A DNA stretch of 64,000 bases from positions 62,001 to 126,000 of the forward strand of contig NZ_VFVL01000012.1 in assembly GCF_006442815.1 (NCBI RefSeq). Direction: 5' to 3'. This document shows, piece by piece, positions 37,586 through 46,594 of the stretch. Position 1 is the stretch's first letter. Every line of letters starts with the position of its first letter. The translations under genes and the position numbers were made by a program. The notes beneath the pieces are model-generated. The model saw only the letters and a program-made list of their open reading frames with translations. It searched no databases and had not been told where the DNA came from. Source of the stretch: Mesorhizobium sp. B2-4-3. Its GTDB lineage: Bacteria; Pseudomonadota; Alphaproteobacteria; Rhizobiales; Rhizobiaceae.

Positions 37586-38422
37586 ATGACCGACAACAAG
37601 CCGGCCGCAGACGTCACCAAGGATTGGCAAGCAACGCAGGGTCAAAAGTCCGCCGCGACGCGCCTCCGCCTTTTCGCCGCGCTCTCGTGGATCGTCGCCA
37701 TTGGCGGCGAGATTGCCGGGATCGTTTTGTTCTACAAGCACAAGTTCGACCAGGGAAACCTGCCGCTGCTGATCGGCATTCTGGTCGGAATCGCGATTTT
37801 CGCAATCGCCGGTAACTTGCTGTGGAAGGCAGCCAACCGGCACGACCCGGCCCGAGCATCAGACACGGCCAGGTTCTTCTTCCAAAACCAGCTCGGCGCG
37901 ATCATCACGCTGATTGCCTTCCTTCCGTTGATCTTGCTTATCCTCACCGACAAGAACATGGATCCGCAGACCAAGAAGGTAGCCGGCGGAGTCGGTGCTG
38001 CGCTGGCCGTGCTTGCGACTGTAATGGGCGTCAGCTTCAAGCCCCCGTCGGTCGAGCAGTACACCCAGGACATGAACTCGTGCGCGGCCCAGATCAGGGC
38101 GGGACAGCCGACCACGGCCTGCTCGCCCGAAGTCGCCGCCCAGGCTCAGGAGATCGCCACGGATACTGCTTCGGTGACCGCGGCGACGAAGGATGCGAGT
38201 CACCCTGCCGGTCAGGATGTCGTGTACTGGATCGCGCCGGAAAACGGAGCAGCGAAGTCCTCCGAACCGCATGTTTTCCATCTCTGCGCCGCGGTGAGTC
38301 CGTTGAAGGACAAGACCGTGAACAGCGGCTCCGTGACGGAGGCCTACGCGCAGAACGCCATCCGCATCACGAAGCAGATCGAGATGGAACAGAAGCAGTG
38401 CGGGTTCGCCGCCTCGCAGTAA
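37586..38422 (+). CDS. Hypothetical inner-membrane protein with periplasmic C-terminal domain
   Basis: I do not recognise the 278-residue product. Four hydrophobic helices are visible (about residues 30-50, 58-80, 100-118 and 130-148). A hydrophilic tail of about 130 residues follows, with three cysteines (MNSCAAQIRAG, TTACSPEV, HLCAAVS) and a final one in QKQCGFAASQ, likely outside the cytoplasm. The ATG at 37586 has AGGGG nine bases upstream. The gene lies between direct repeats of the cobT 3' end and may have entered with the event that duplicated it. Confidence 0.7.
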   Translation: MTDNKPAADVTKDWQATQGQKSAATRLRLFAALSWIVAIGGEIAGIVLFYKHKFDQGNLPLLIGILVGIAIFAIAGNLLWKAANRHDPARASDTARFFFQNQLGAIITLIAFLPLILLILTDKNMDPQTKKVAGGVGAALAVLATVMGVSFKPPSVEQYTQDMNSCAAQIRAGQPTTACSPEVAAQAQEIATDTASVTAATKDASHPAGQDVVYWIAPENGAAKSSEPHVFHLCAAVSPLKDKTVNSGSVTEAYAQNAIRITKQIEMEQKQCGFAASQ

Positions 38423-38489
38423 ACCTGCCCGCGATCGCCTGGGTCGCAACCGGGTGGCATTGCGCCTTCAATCCTTCGAAGACGGACGG

Positions 38490-38526
38490 GGGCGTTTCAC
38501 CGTTTCACGGAAACGGCGAAACGCCC
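38490..38526. terminator. Long hairpin after the hypothetical membrane protein gene
   Basis: GGGCGTTTC and CCGTTTC pair with GAAACGG and GAAACGCCC around a three-base loop, sixteen pairs with one mismatch. There is no T run, so it may be a Rho-independent-like barrier, an RNA end or a repeat arm. It lies about 130 bases from the cobT stop. Confidence 0.55.
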
Positions 38527-38658
38527 TATCTCTCTGGCTTGGCGCAATTCCGCTCAGACTTTTGCTGGAATCGCTCTGACCGGAAGGCCGTTAGCGATCG
38601 GAAGAAACAACGCTTCACCGGCGCTCGGGTGCATCGCATGCAATCCGGGGGTTGCCGT

Positions 38659-39684
38659 CTACTTCTCCGAAACGCCGGCCTCGGCAAAGCTCGCCATCCT
38701 GGCATGACACTCCAGCGCCGAGCGGACGATGTTGACGGCAAGGCAGGCGCCGGAGCCTTCGCCGAGCCGCATGCCGAGATCGAGCAACGGCGGCAGGCCG
38801 AGCGCCTCGAGCAGGCGGCGGTGGCCGGCTTCGGCCGAGACGTGGGCGGCGACGGTGTGGGCGAGGCCGGTCGGGTGCAGCCTTGCCAATGGTGCGGCCG
38901 CGGCGGTGCACACAAAACCGTCGAGCAGCACCGGCACGTTGTTCTTGCGCGCGGCAAGCGTGGCGCCGAGGATCGCCGCCAACTCGCGCCCGCCGAGGGC
39001 GGCAGCGATCTTCAGCGGGTCGGAGAGCGAATCGGCATGGCGCTTGAGGCCGGCCTCGATGGCCACGACCTTGCGCTGCAGCCCGGCGTCGTCGACGCCG
39101 GTGCCGCGACCCGTCCATTTCTCGGCGCCGCCGCCGAAGAGGGCGGTGGAGATCGCCGCCGCAGGCGTCGTGTTGCCGATGCCCATCTCGCCGAAGCAGA
39201 CGAGGTCGAGGTCCTTGGTCACGGCGTCGTAGCCGGCCGAGACGGCGGCGAGGAACGCCTTTTCGTCCATCGCCGGCACTTGCGTGAAATCGCCGGTCGG
39301 ATGGTCGAGATCGAGAGGGATGACGTCCAGCTTGGCGCCGGCGATGCGGGCAAGCTGGTTGATGGCCGCGCCACCGCCGGCGAAATTCGCCACCATCTGT
39401 ACCGTGACTTCCGAAGGATAGGCCGACACGCCCTGCGCGGTGACGCCGTGATTGCCGGCGAAGACGAAGACCTTCACATGATCGAGCTTAGGCATGTCGC
39501 GGCCCTGCCAGCGGCCGAGCCAGGCGGCGATGGTTTCCAGCCGTCCGAGGCTGCCCGGCGGCTTGGTCAGCGTGTCCTGGCGGCGGGCAACGGCGCCGGC
39601 GGCCGCATCGCTGCCGGCGGGAAGATCGAGGCAGGCGGCGCGAAGGTCTTCGAGCGATTTGAAGGACGTTGTTTGGGGGGACAT
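38659..39684 (-). CDS. cobT: Nicotinate-nucleotide--dimethylbenzimidazole phosphoribosyltransferase
   Basis: CobT (CobU in Pseudomonas nomenclature) makes alpha-ribazole 5'-phosphate from dimethylbenzimidazole and nicotinate mononucleotide, for the lower ligand of cobalamin. The 341-residue protein contains FVFAGNHGVTAQGVSAYP, the GEMGIGNTTPAAAIS loop (about residue 175) and the C-terminal [20 protein letters not shown] with the catalytic glutamate. It is the last gene of the cob series, 24 bases after cobV. Its 3' end exists in a second, broken copy at 37164. Confidence 0.95.
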   Translation of the reverse strand: MSPQTTSFKSLEDLRAACLDLPAGSDAAAGAVARRQDTLTKPPGSLGRLETIAAWLGRWQGRDMPKLDHVKVFVFAGNHGVTAQGVSAYPSEVTVQMVANFAGGGAAINQLARIAGAKLDVIPLDLDHPTGDFTQVPAMDEKAFLAAVSAGYDAVTKDLDLVCFGEMGIGNTTPAAAISTALFGGGAEKWTGRGTGVDDAGLQRKVVAIEAGLKRHADSLSDPLKIAAALGGRELAAILGATLAARKNNVPVLLDGFVCTAAAAPLARLHPTGLAHTVAAHVSAEAGHRRLLEALGLPPLLDLGMRLGEGSGACLAVNIVRSALECHARMASFAEAGVSEK

Positions 39685-39708
39685 GGGGGCAAGGTCTCCG
39701 AAAGAGAA

Positions 39709-40476
39709 TCAGGAAAGGCAAACGGATGCGACGAGCAGCACGGCGATCTCGCCGAACTGCTGCAGCGCGCCGATCGTGTCGCCGGTCTGGCCGCCGATCT
39801 GGCTGAGGCAAAGCGCGCGGAAGGCCATGAAGATCAGGCCGAGCAGGATGAGTGCTGCTATCGCGCCGCCAAGGCCGAGCGCCAGCAGCGCCACCGCGCC
39901 GAGAGCCGCGCCGACAAAGGCGGTCTCGGTCGTGACCGAGCCCGCATTGGCGGACAGACCGTCGGCTCGGGCCGGCGGCAGAAGATGCATGAAGGCGCCG
40001 AACAGGCCGCGCGAGGCCGCATGCGCGGCAAGCAGCGCCAGGACGACGTGGCCGGCACCGGTCAGCTCGGACAGCGCGCTCCAGCGGATGAGCAGCGAGA
40101 CACCGAGTGCCGCCGCGCCATAGGCGCCGATGCGGCTGTCGCGCATGATCTCCAGTTTCCTGTCGCGCGTCCTGCCGCCACCAAAACCGTCGGCGATGTC
40201 GGAAAGCCCGTCCTCGTGCAGGCAGCCGGTGACGAGCATCGTCGCGGCGAGCGTGAGCGCCGCGGCCGGCCCGCTGGCGAGGCCGAGAACTGTGGCGATG
40301 GCGTAGACGAGCGCGCCGATGATGGCCACCGCGAGACCGGCAAAGGGCGCCGCCCAGATCGCGTCGGCAAGGCTGCGGCCGCCGAAATCGCTCGATGGCA
40401 GCCGCAGCCGGGTGAAGAAGACGAGGCTGAGGCCGATATCGTCGAGCAATTGCTTCGGTGCGGAAGGACCGCTCAT
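39709..40476 (-). CDS. cobV: Adenosylcobinamide-GDP ribazoletransferase (cobalamin synthase)
   Basis: This 255-residue polytopic membrane protein joins adenosylcobinamide-GDP with alpha-ribazole or its phosphate in the final assembly of the coenzyme (CobS in enteric nomenclature). The acidic cytoplasmic motif is visible as TGCLHEDGLSDIADGFGGG (about residue 80), the Mg2+ site of the family. About six hydrophobic segments are present. It overlaps the end of cobB by four bases. Confidence 0.93.
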   Translation of the reverse strand: MSGPSAPKQLLDDIGLSLVFFTRLRLPSSDFGGRSLADAIWAAPFAGLAVAIIGALVYAIATVLGLASGPAAALTLAATMLVTGCLHEDGLSDIADGFGGGRTRDRKLEIMRDSRIGAYGAAALGVSLLIRWSALSELTGAGHVVLALLAAHAASRGLFGAFMHLLPPARADGLSANAGSVTTETAFVGAALGAVALLALGLGGAIAALILLGLIFMAFRALCLSQIGGQTGDTIGALQQFGEIAVLLVASVCLS

Positions 40477-41789
40477 GCGCCCCTCGCTATGGCATGGAAG
40501 AAGGTGCCGCTGACATGGCCGCGCCGGTAGCCGGAGGCGCCGAGCGAGTTGCCTTGGCCGTCGGCGAGATCGGCCAGCGGCTCGTCATTGCCGGCAGCAA
40601 GCATCTGCGCGTAGTGGAATTCGTGACCGCGGATCAGCGTGCCCTGTGGCCCCAACGGGCAGGCGACGCGCAGCCGCGCCTCGCGGTAGCCGAGATTCAT
40701 CTTGCGTCTGGCGAAGCTGGTCGAATGGCCAAGCAGGCCGAGCATCCTGTGACTCTCGCCCTCCGCATCCTCCAGCACTTCGCCCAGCACCATGAAGCCG
40801 CCGCACTCGCCGTGAACCGGCTTCGTCGCCGCGAAGCGCGCCATTCCCGCCCGGAAGTTCGTCGCGGCGGCGAGCTTCCCGGCATGCAGTTCGGGATAGC
40901 CGCCGGGCAGCCAGCAGACGTCGCAGTCCTGCGACGGTGCCTCGTCGGCGAGCGGCGAGAAAGGCACGATCTCGGCGCCGGCCTTGCGCCAATGCGTGGC
41001 GACATGCGGATAGAGGAAGCTGAAAGCGGCATCCTCTGCCAGCGCGATGCGCTGCGCCGGCGGTTGCAAGGCATCGGCGAAGTCGCCGGCTGCCGGCTCC
41101 AGTGGGGTCGCCAGCGCCAGGATGGCGTCGATGTCGAGCGACTTCTCGACCATGTCGGCCAGCCGGTCGAGATGCGCCATCAGGTTCTCGTATTCGCCGG
41201 CCTGGACGAGGCCGAGATGCCGCTCCGGCAGGTTGAGCGTCGGATCGCGCAGGATGGCGCCGACCACGGGCAGACCGATCGCCTCGATCGCGTCGCCGGA
41301 CAGGCGGCGATGGCGTTCGCTGCCGAGCCGGTTGAGCACGACGCCGGCCATGCGCACATCGGGATCGTAGGTGGCAAAACCCTTGGCCACGGCCGCCGCC
41401 GTGGTCGATTGCCCGGAAACGTCGAGCACCAAAAGCACAGGCAAGCCGTAGAGCCGGGCAAGATCGGCGGCCGAGCCCGAACGGCCCTCCGGCGCGGGGA
41501 TGCCGTCGAACAGGCCCATCGCGCTTTCGAGGATGATGTATTCGGCGTCGTCCGCGGCTTGGGCCGCCAGCGCGTTGAGCAGGGAAGGCGACATCGCCCA
41601 GCTGTCGAGGTTGACGCCGGACAGGCCGGTGGCGGCGGTGTGGAAGCCCGGGTCGATATAGTCCGGCCCGGACTTCGCGCCGCGCACTTTCAGGCCGCGC
41701 CGGGCAAGCGCGCGCAGCAGGCCGATGGTGACGCTGGTCTTGCCCGACCCGGAGCGCGGCGCGCCGATGATGATTGCGCGCGCCGTCAT
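40473..41789 (-). CDS. cobB: Hydrogenobyrinic acid a,c-diamide synthase
   Basis: CobB amidates carboxylates a and c of the corrin ring using ATP and glutamine. The 438-residue protein has an N-terminal dethiobiotin synthase-like ATP domain (IIGAPRSGSGKTSVTIGLLR at residues 6-25). The C-terminal class I glutamine amidotransferase domain has its nucleophile cysteine in GECGGFMVLGE (about residue 330). It overlaps cobA and cobV by four bases each, so the three are coupled. Confidence 0.94.
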   Translation of the reverse strand: MTARAIIIGAPRSGSGKTSVTIGLLRALARRGLKVRGAKSGPDYIDPGFHTAATGLSGVNLDSWAMSPSLLNALAAQAADDAEYIILESAMGLFDGIPAPEGRSGSAADLARLYGLPVLLVLDVSGQSTTAAAVAKGFATYDPDVRMAGVVLNRLGSERHRRLSGDAIEAIGLPVVGAILRDPTLNLPERHLGLVQAGEYENLMAHLDRLADMVEKSLDIDAILALATPLEPAAGDFADALQPPAQRIALAEDAAFSFLYPHVATHWRKAGAEIVPFSPLADEAPSQDCDVCWLPGGYPELHAGKLAAATNFRAGMARFAATKPVHGECGGFMVLGEVLEDAEGESHRMLGLLGHSTSFARRKMNLGYREARLRVACPLGPQGTLIRGHEFHYAQMLAAGNDEPLADLADGQGNSLGASGYRRGHVSGTFFHAIARGA

Positions 41790-42601
41790 GCGCCGCCCGC
41801 CAGTGCCGCGCGCATGGCGACGATGCCGCCGACCACGATCAGCGCCGGTGAGGCGAGCCCGGCGGCCGCGGCTTCGCCGGCGATGGTGGCGAGCGTGGCG
41901 ACGACGATGCGCTCCTGCGGGGTGGTCGCGGCGACGATCACAGCCGCGGGTGTCGACGGCGCGAGGCCGCCCTCGATCAGCTTTGCCGCGATCACCGGCA
42001 GGTTGGCCATGCCCATATAGACGACAACCGGCTGGCCGGTGCGGGCGATCGCCGCCCAGTCGATGTCGTCATCCGTGCCGGCCGCGTGGCCGGTGGCGAG
42101 GATGACGGCCTTGTTGATGCCGCGCATGGTGGCGGGAATGCCGGTGGCTGCCAATGCGCTGAGACCGGAGGTCAGGCCGGAAAGCACCCGGAACGGAATG
42201 GTTTCGCCCGCGAGCGCCAAGGCCTCTTCGCCGCCGCGGCCGAAAATGTAGGGGTCGCCGCCCTTGAGCCGCACGACACGGCGGCCTTCGCGCGCCAGCC
42301 GCACGAGAAGGGCGTTGATGTCGTCCTGCTTCATCGAGGGCTGGCCACCGCGTTTTCCGGCGTAGAAAAGCTCGGCGCCCTGGGCTACCGCCACGACATC
42401 TGGCGAGACCAGCGCGTCATAGACCAGCGCGTCGCATTGCCCGAGCGCCGCCAGCACTTCCAGCGTCAGGCAGCCGGGATCGCCGGGGCCGGCGCCGGCC
42501 AGCCAGACATGGCCAGGCTCCAACTCACGCGGCTTGAAATTCAGCCGCGCCAGCGCCTGCTCCACCGTTGCCCGTCCGTTTGTATTGGCGCTGCCGTTCA
42601 C
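41786..42601 (-). CDS. cobA: Uroporphyrinogen-III C-methyltransferase
   Basis: CobA methylates uroporphyrinogen III at C2 and C7 with SAM to give precorrin-2, the branch point into corrins and sirohaem. The 271-residue protein has the family signatures [19 protein letters not shown] (about residue 33), [18 protein letters not shown] (about 108) and the [13 protein letters not shown] segment. The GTG at 42601 overlaps the cobM stop (GTGA) and is chosen because in-frame sequence further upstream is antisense-like and overlaps cobM. Confidence 0.94.
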   Translation of the reverse strand: MNGSANTNGRATVEQALARLNFKPRELEPGHVWLAGAGPGDPGCLTLEVLAALGQCDALVYDALVSPDVVAVAQGAELFYAGKRGGQPSMKQDDINALLVRLAREGRRVVRLKGGDPYIFGRGGEEALALAGETIPFRVLSGLTSGLSALAATGIPATMRGINKAVILATGHAAGTDDDIDWAAIARTGQPVVVYMGMANLPVIAAKLIEGGLAPSTPAAVIVAATTPQERIVVATLATIAGEAAAAGLASPALIVVGGIVAMRAALAGGA

Positions 42602-43362
42602 AATCCGTCCCGTCCGCGAAACCGCCGCTGGTAGTGGGCGTCGTACAATGAGCTTTCGCCGAAATCCTGCGCGGCAAGCGCGCTGCCGACAAAGATGATC
42701 GCCGTGCGTTCCATCGGGTTTTTCGCCAGCTGCGCCTCGATGGTGCCAAGCGTGCCGGTCAAGATGCGCTCGTCCGGCCAGGAGGCGCGGAAGACGAGCG
42801 CGACCGGACATTCGGCGCCGTAAAGCGGCGTCAAATCGGCAACGATGCGGTCGATGGCATGGATGGCAAGATGAATGGCAAGCGTGGCGCCGGTACGGCC
42901 GAAGCCGGCAAGCGTTTCGCCCGGCGGCATTTTCGAGGCGCGGCCGGAGACGCGGGTCAGCACCAGGCTCTGCGCCAGCTCGGGAATGGTGAGCTCGCGG
43001 CGGAGTGCCGCCGCGGCTGCCGCGAAGGAAGGGACGCCGGGCGTCAACGTGTAGAGGATGCCGTGTTTTTCCAGCCGCCTGATCTGTTCGGCCACCGCGC
43101 TCCAGACCGAGAGATCGCCGGAATGCAGCCGCGCTACATCCTGGCCGGCCTTGTGGGCGGCGACATACTCAGCCTCGATCTCGTCGAGCGACATCGGCGC
43201 GGTATCGATCAGCTTGGTGCCGGGCGCGCAATGCTCGAGCAGCTCCGGCGCGACGATCGAGCCGGCATGGAGGCAGACCGGGCAGGATGCGAGCAGCCGG
43301 GCGCCGCGCAGCGTGATGAGATCGGCCGCACCTGGACCGGCGCCGATGAAATGGACGGTCAT
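42598..43362 (-). CDS. cobM: Precorrin-4 C11-methyltransferase
   Basis: CobM adds a methyl group at C11 of the corrin precursor. The 254-residue SAM methyltransferase starts [19 protein letters not shown] and contains [20 protein letters not shown] and [17 protein letters not shown], the conserved methylase elements of this subgroup. It overlaps both cobE and cobA by four bases. Confidence 0.94.
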   Translation of the reverse strand: MTVHFIGAGPGAADLITLRGARLLASCPVCLHAGSIVAPELLEHCAPGTKLIDTAPMSLDEIEAEYVAAHKAGQDVARLHSGDLSVWSAVAEQIRRLEKHGILYTLTPGVPSFAAAAAALRRELTIPELAQSLVLTRVSGRASKMPPGETLAGFGRTGATLAIHLAIHAIDRIVADLTPLYGAECPVALVFRASWPDERILTGTLGTIEAQLAKNPMERTAIIFVGSALAAQDFGESSLYDAHYQRRFRGRDGL

Positions 43363-43859
43363 GGCGCCTCTCCGCTGATGGCGATGGCGCAGGTGACCGG
43401 GCCAAGCACCGTGCGGGGCCCGAGCAGTCTCGCGCCGGCCCCGGCAACCGCGAGGGCCGACGCCTCCGAAACCGACGGTGTGCCGGCGAGTTCTTGCGAA
43501 AGGTTGCGTGAGGCCGCCCCCTCATCCGGCCCTTCGGGCCACCTTCTCCCCGGTGGGGAGAAGAGACTGGCGCCAGCGCTGGCAGCCTCCTCTCCCCCCG
43601 GGGAGAGGTCAGCCGAGCGAGGCGGAGGCTGGGTGAGGGGGAGCGGTGGTTCGGAGCCAGCGGCATCCACCACTATCACCGGGAGGCTGAGCCTACGACC
43701 GGCGGCAAAAATGGCTTCTTCGTTACGTTTGAATTCGGTTGTCGCCAAGGCGGACAATGCCGTTAGGGTCAGGCCATGCGCTTCGAGCGCGGTCTCGATC
43801 GTCGCCAGCACTTCTTCGACGCTCACGCCTTTGCGGCTGCCGATGCCCGCGACCATCAT
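43359..43859 (-). CDS. cobE: CobE (CbiG C-terminal family) with in-frame repeat insertion
   Basis: CobE is the aerobic-pathway counterpart of the CbiG C-terminal domain. Its exact catalytic role is unsettled. The N-terminal half ([20 protein letters not shown], then [20 protein letters not shown]) and the C-terminal [20 protein letters not shown] are typical. Between them, about residues 73-114 ([17 protein letters not shown] and so on to PEGPDEGAA) are encoded by a 125-base palindromic element, absent from normal CobE proteins. The full length is 166 residues; without the element it would be about 124, close to the usual size. The tandem ATG at 43859 overlaps the cobL stop. Confidence 0.85.
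   Translation of the reverse strand: MMVAGIGSRKGVSVEEVLATIETALEAHGLTLTALSALATTEFKRNEEAIFAAGRRLSLPVIVVDAAGSEPPLPLTQPPPRSADLSPGGEEAASAGASLFSPPGRRWPEGPDEGAASRNLSQELAGTPSVSEASALAVAGAGARLLGPRTVLGPVTCAIAISGEAP
43517..43641. repeat. Palindromic element inserted in frame within cobE
   Basis: The ends CCCCCTCA (43517-43524) and TGAGGGGG (43634-43641) are inverted copies. The interior has paired CTTCTCCCC and GGGGAGAAG, and CTCTCC and GGAGAG, blocks. The segment is about 42 codons and does not break the frame. Confidence 0.85.
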
Positions 43860-45097
43860 GGCTTGACCCAGCTCCACTGCGTGACCGGCATGGCCGGACG
43901 CCATGCCTGCATCGAGCCGACGGGCGCCGCGCGCGAGAGCGCGATGCGGGTGAGATCGCCGCCACGCCTGTTGTGCTGGCCGAGCAGCAGCGCCTCCATC
44001 TCCAGCGTCACCGCATTGGCGACCAGCCGGCCGCCGGGACGGAGCGCCTTGATCGCCTTCTCCAGCACGCCGGCATCGCTGCCGCCGCCACCGATAAAGA
44101 TGGCATCGGGTGTCTCCAATTTTGCCAGCGCCTTCGGCGCGGCGCCCTCGATCACGACGAGGCCGGGCACGCCGCAATGCGCGGCGTTGCGGTGGATGCG
44201 GGCGGCGCGCTCGCCGTCGGCTTCGATGGCGATGGCGCGCAGCGAGGAATGCGCCAGCATCCATTCGACGCCGATCGAGCCGGAACCGGCGCCGATATCC
44301 CACAACAGCTCGCCACGGCGTGGCGCCAGCGCCGACAGCGTGATGGCGCGGATCTCGCGCTTGGTGATCTGGCCGTCATGCTCGAACAGATGGTCGGCGA
44401 GGCCGGCGGTCAAGGGCAGGACGCGCGCATCCGGTGTCGATTCAATTTCGAGCGCCAGCACATTGAGCGGGTTGATGTTTTTGAGATCGAAGGCATCGGC
44501 GCGGGAGGTTCGAAGCGCCTCATCGGCGCCACCGAGCGCTTCGAGAACCGTCAGCCGCGACGGGCCGAAACCGAGTTCGTCGAGCAGCCCGGCGATCGCA
44601 GCCGGCGCGTCGGCGTCGGAGGTAAGCGCCAGGATGCGCGCGCCGGATTGGAGCAGGGGCCGGATCAGATCGATGGGATGGCCGTGCAGCGAGACAGTCT
44701 CGACGTCCTGCAAGGCCCAGCCGAGGCGCGATGCCGCGAGCGACAGAGACGAGGGCGCCGGGAGGACGAGCATCTCATCCGGCCTGACCTTGCGCGCCAG
44801 CGTGACGCCGACACCGTGGAAGAACGGGTCGCCGGACGCGAGCACGCAGATTTTCTTGCCCTTGAGCGCCAGCACGTCGCGCATTTCGGCATCGAAGGGC
44901 GTCGGCCATGAGCGCGCCTCGCCCTTGGCCAGGGATGCGACCAGCGCAAGATGCCGCTTGCCGCCGAACACGACTTCAGCCTCGGCAATCCGCTGCTTGG
45001 CCTCGTCGCCGAGACCCGCTACACCGTCCTCGCCGATGCCGACGACGGTCAGCCATTTTGAGGCTGGCTTGGCGGCGCGCGGACCCTTAGCAGGCAT
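43856..45097 (-). CDS. cobL: Precorrin-6Y C5,15-methyltransferase (decarboxylating)
   Basis: CobL methylates C5 and C15 and decarboxylates the acetate side chain at C12. It is a fusion of two enzymes. Residues about 15-205 are the CbiE-type methylase (WLTVVGIGEDGVAGLGDEAK, then VCVLASGDPFFHGVG-like ICVLASGDPFFHGVG), and residues 230-413 are the CbiT-type methylase (KREIRAITLSAL, then LLWDIGAGSGSIGVEWML). The length of 413 is normal. The start codon overlaps the start codon of cobK on the other strand by two bases. Confidence 0.94.
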   Translation of the reverse strand: MPAKGPRAAKPASKWLTVVGIGEDGVAGLGDEAKQRIAEAEVVFGGKRHLALVASLAKGEARSWPTPFDAEMRDVLALKGKKICVLASGDPFFHGVGVTLARKVRPDEMLVLPAPSSLSLAASRLGWALQDVETVSLHGHPIDLIRPLLQSGARILALTSDADAPAAIAGLLDELGFGPSRLTVLEALGGADEALRTSRADAFDLKNINPLNVLALEIESTPDARVLPLTAGLADHLFEHDGQITKREIRAITLSALAPRRGELLWDIGAGSGSIGVEWMLAHSSLRAIAIEADGERAARIHRNAAHCGVPGLVVIEGAAPKALAKLETPDAIFIGGGGSDAGVLEKAIKALRPGGRLVANAVTLEMEALLLGQHNRRGGDLTRIALSRAAPVGSMQAWRPAMPVTQWSWVKP

Positions 45098-45866
45098 GAT
45101 GACCCACCGTATCCTGATCCTCGGCGGCACGACGGAAGCCCGGCAACTGGCGGGAAAGCTCGCCCGTCGCGAGGATTTCTCGGTCACGCTGTCGCTTGCC
45201 GGCCGCACCGAAAGCCCGGTCGCGCAAGGCGTGCCGGTGCGTGTCGGCGGCTTCGGCGGCGCGGAGGGATTGGCCGCTCATCTTCGCGAGGAACGTATCG
45301 ATCTGCTGATCGACGCCACGCATCCATACGCCGCCCGTATCTCGGCCAATGCCGCCGAGGCGGCCAAGCGGTCCGGCGTGCGGATCCTTGCGCTGCGTCG
45401 CCCCGGCTGGGAGCCGGTCGCAGGCGACCGCTGGATGCTGGTCGACGACGTCGCCGAGGCGGCAAGTGCCCTCGGCACGACGCCGCGCCGCGTTTTCCTC
45501 GCGATCGGCCGACAGGAGGCCGGCGGCTTCGAAGCCGCTCCGCAGCACCGCTATATCATCCGCAGCGTCGACCCGATCGAGCCGAAGCTTGGCGTGCCCG
45601 ATGCGCTTTACCTGCTGGCGCGCGGACCGTTTCCGGAAGCGGACGAAAGGGCGTTGCTCGAAAAATACGCCATCGACGCGGTCGTCTCCAAGAACAGCGG
45701 CGGCGAGGCGACCTACGGCAAGATCGCCGCTGCGCGGGCGCTTGGCATCGAAGTGGTCATGGTCAGCCGGCCAGCGCTGCCGGACGTTTCCTCGGCCGGG
45801 ACCGTCGATGCGCTGGCGGGAAAAGTCGATCATCTTTTCGGCCCCGTTGCCGAACGCGGCGTGTAG
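45096..45866 (+). CDS. cobK: Precorrin-6A reductase
   Basis: CobK reduces precorrin-6A to precorrin-6B with NADPH. The 256-residue protein begins HRILILGGTTEARQLAGKLA (nucleotide site) and contains LLIDATHPYAARISANA and VVSKNSGGEATYGKIAAARA, the family's conserved blocks. It is the only cob gene of the cluster on the plus strand. Its start codon overlaps that of cobL (two ATGs are in tandem, 45096 and 45099), and its 3' end overlaps cobJ by 37 bases. Any promoter must therefore lie inside cobL. Confidence 0.94.
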   Translation: MMTHRILILGGTTEARQLAGKLARREDFSVTLSLAGRTESPVAQGVPVRVGGFGGAEGLAAHLREERIDLLIDATHPYAARISANAAEAAKRSGVRILALRRPGWEPVAGDRWMLVDDVAEAASALGTTPRRVFLAIGRQEAGGFEAAPQHRYIIRSVDPIEPKLGVPDALYLLARGPFPEADERALLEKYAIDAVVSKNSGGEATYGKIAAARALGIEVVMVSRPALPDVSSAGTVDALAGKVDHLFGPVAERGV

Positions 45867-46594
45867 ACCAGCGCGGGTTTTTCGCCGCGCTTGATGATGC
45901 GGGTCTCGGGCGAGCCGATGATGATGCAGGTCGCCATGTCGGCCTTTTCCGCATCGGCGTCCGCCAGCAGGAAAACCTCGATGCGCTCGTCGGGCCGCCC
46001 GGCGGCGCGCCCGAAGATCACCGGCGTGGTGCCAGGCAGGATCGCCTTCAGGCATTCGAAGGCGCGGCCGAGCTGCCAGGGGCGAGCCTTGCTGATCGGG
46101 TTGTAGAGCGCGATGACGAAGCCGGCCCCGGCCGCCGCCAGCAGGCGCAACTCGATCAGGTCCCAAGGCTTCAGATTGTCGGACAGCGAGATGGCGCAGA
46201 AATCGTGGCCGAGCGGCGCGCCGATGCGAGCGGCGACCGCAAGCATGGCGGTGACGCCGGGTACGACCGCGAGGTCGATGGCTCGCCATTCCTGCGGGCC
46301 CGCCTCAATCGCCTCGCAGACGGCCGCGGCCATGGCAAAGACGCCGGGATCGCCGCCTGAAACGACGGCGACGCTATGGCCCTCGGCCGCCTTGGCCAGC
46401 GCTTCGTTGGAGCGGGCAAGCTCCTCGCGGTTGTCGGAAGCGATGCGAGTCTGGTCCGACCGCAGCTCCAGCCGGTCGAGATAGGGCTTGTAGCCATAGA
46501 AGAAGGAAGCCTCGGCGACGGCATTGGCAGCCTGCGGCGTGACTTGGTCGGCGTTGCCGGGCCCGAGGCCGATGACGGTGAGGCGGCCGCTCAT
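45830..46594 (-). CDS. cobJ: Precorrin-3B C17-methyltransferase
   Basis: CobJ methylates C17 and contracts the ring. The 254-residue SAM methyltransferase has LTVIGLGPGNADQVTPQAANA at its start, VAVVSGGDPGVFAMAAAV (about residue 75) and FVIALYNPISKARPWQL (about 160), which is diagnostic for this enzyme. The 3' end overlaps cobK on the opposite strand by 37 bases, and the start overlaps cobI by four. Confidence 0.95.
   Translation of the reverse strand: MSGRLTVIGLGPGNADQVTPQAANAVAEASFFYGYKPYLDRLELRSDQTRIASDNREELARSNEALAKAAEGHSVAVVSGGDPGVFAMAAAVCEAIEAGPQEWRAIDLAVVPGVTAMLAVAARIGAPLGHDFCAISLSDNLKPWDLIELRLLAAAGAGFVIALYNPISKARPWQLGRAFECLKAILPGTTPVIFGRAAGRPDERIEVFLLADADAEKADMATCIIIGSPETRIIKRGEKPALVYTPRSATGPKR

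Noticed and set aside
37822..40530. A 902-codon plus-strand frame crossing the membrane-protein gene, cobT and cobV
   Set aside because: The composition is antisense-like, and it runs through three well-supported genes in other frames.
43776..45095. Long upstream extension of cobK on the plus strand
   Set aside because: The extension is the antisense of cobL. Conserved CobK sequence begins at the ATG near 45096.
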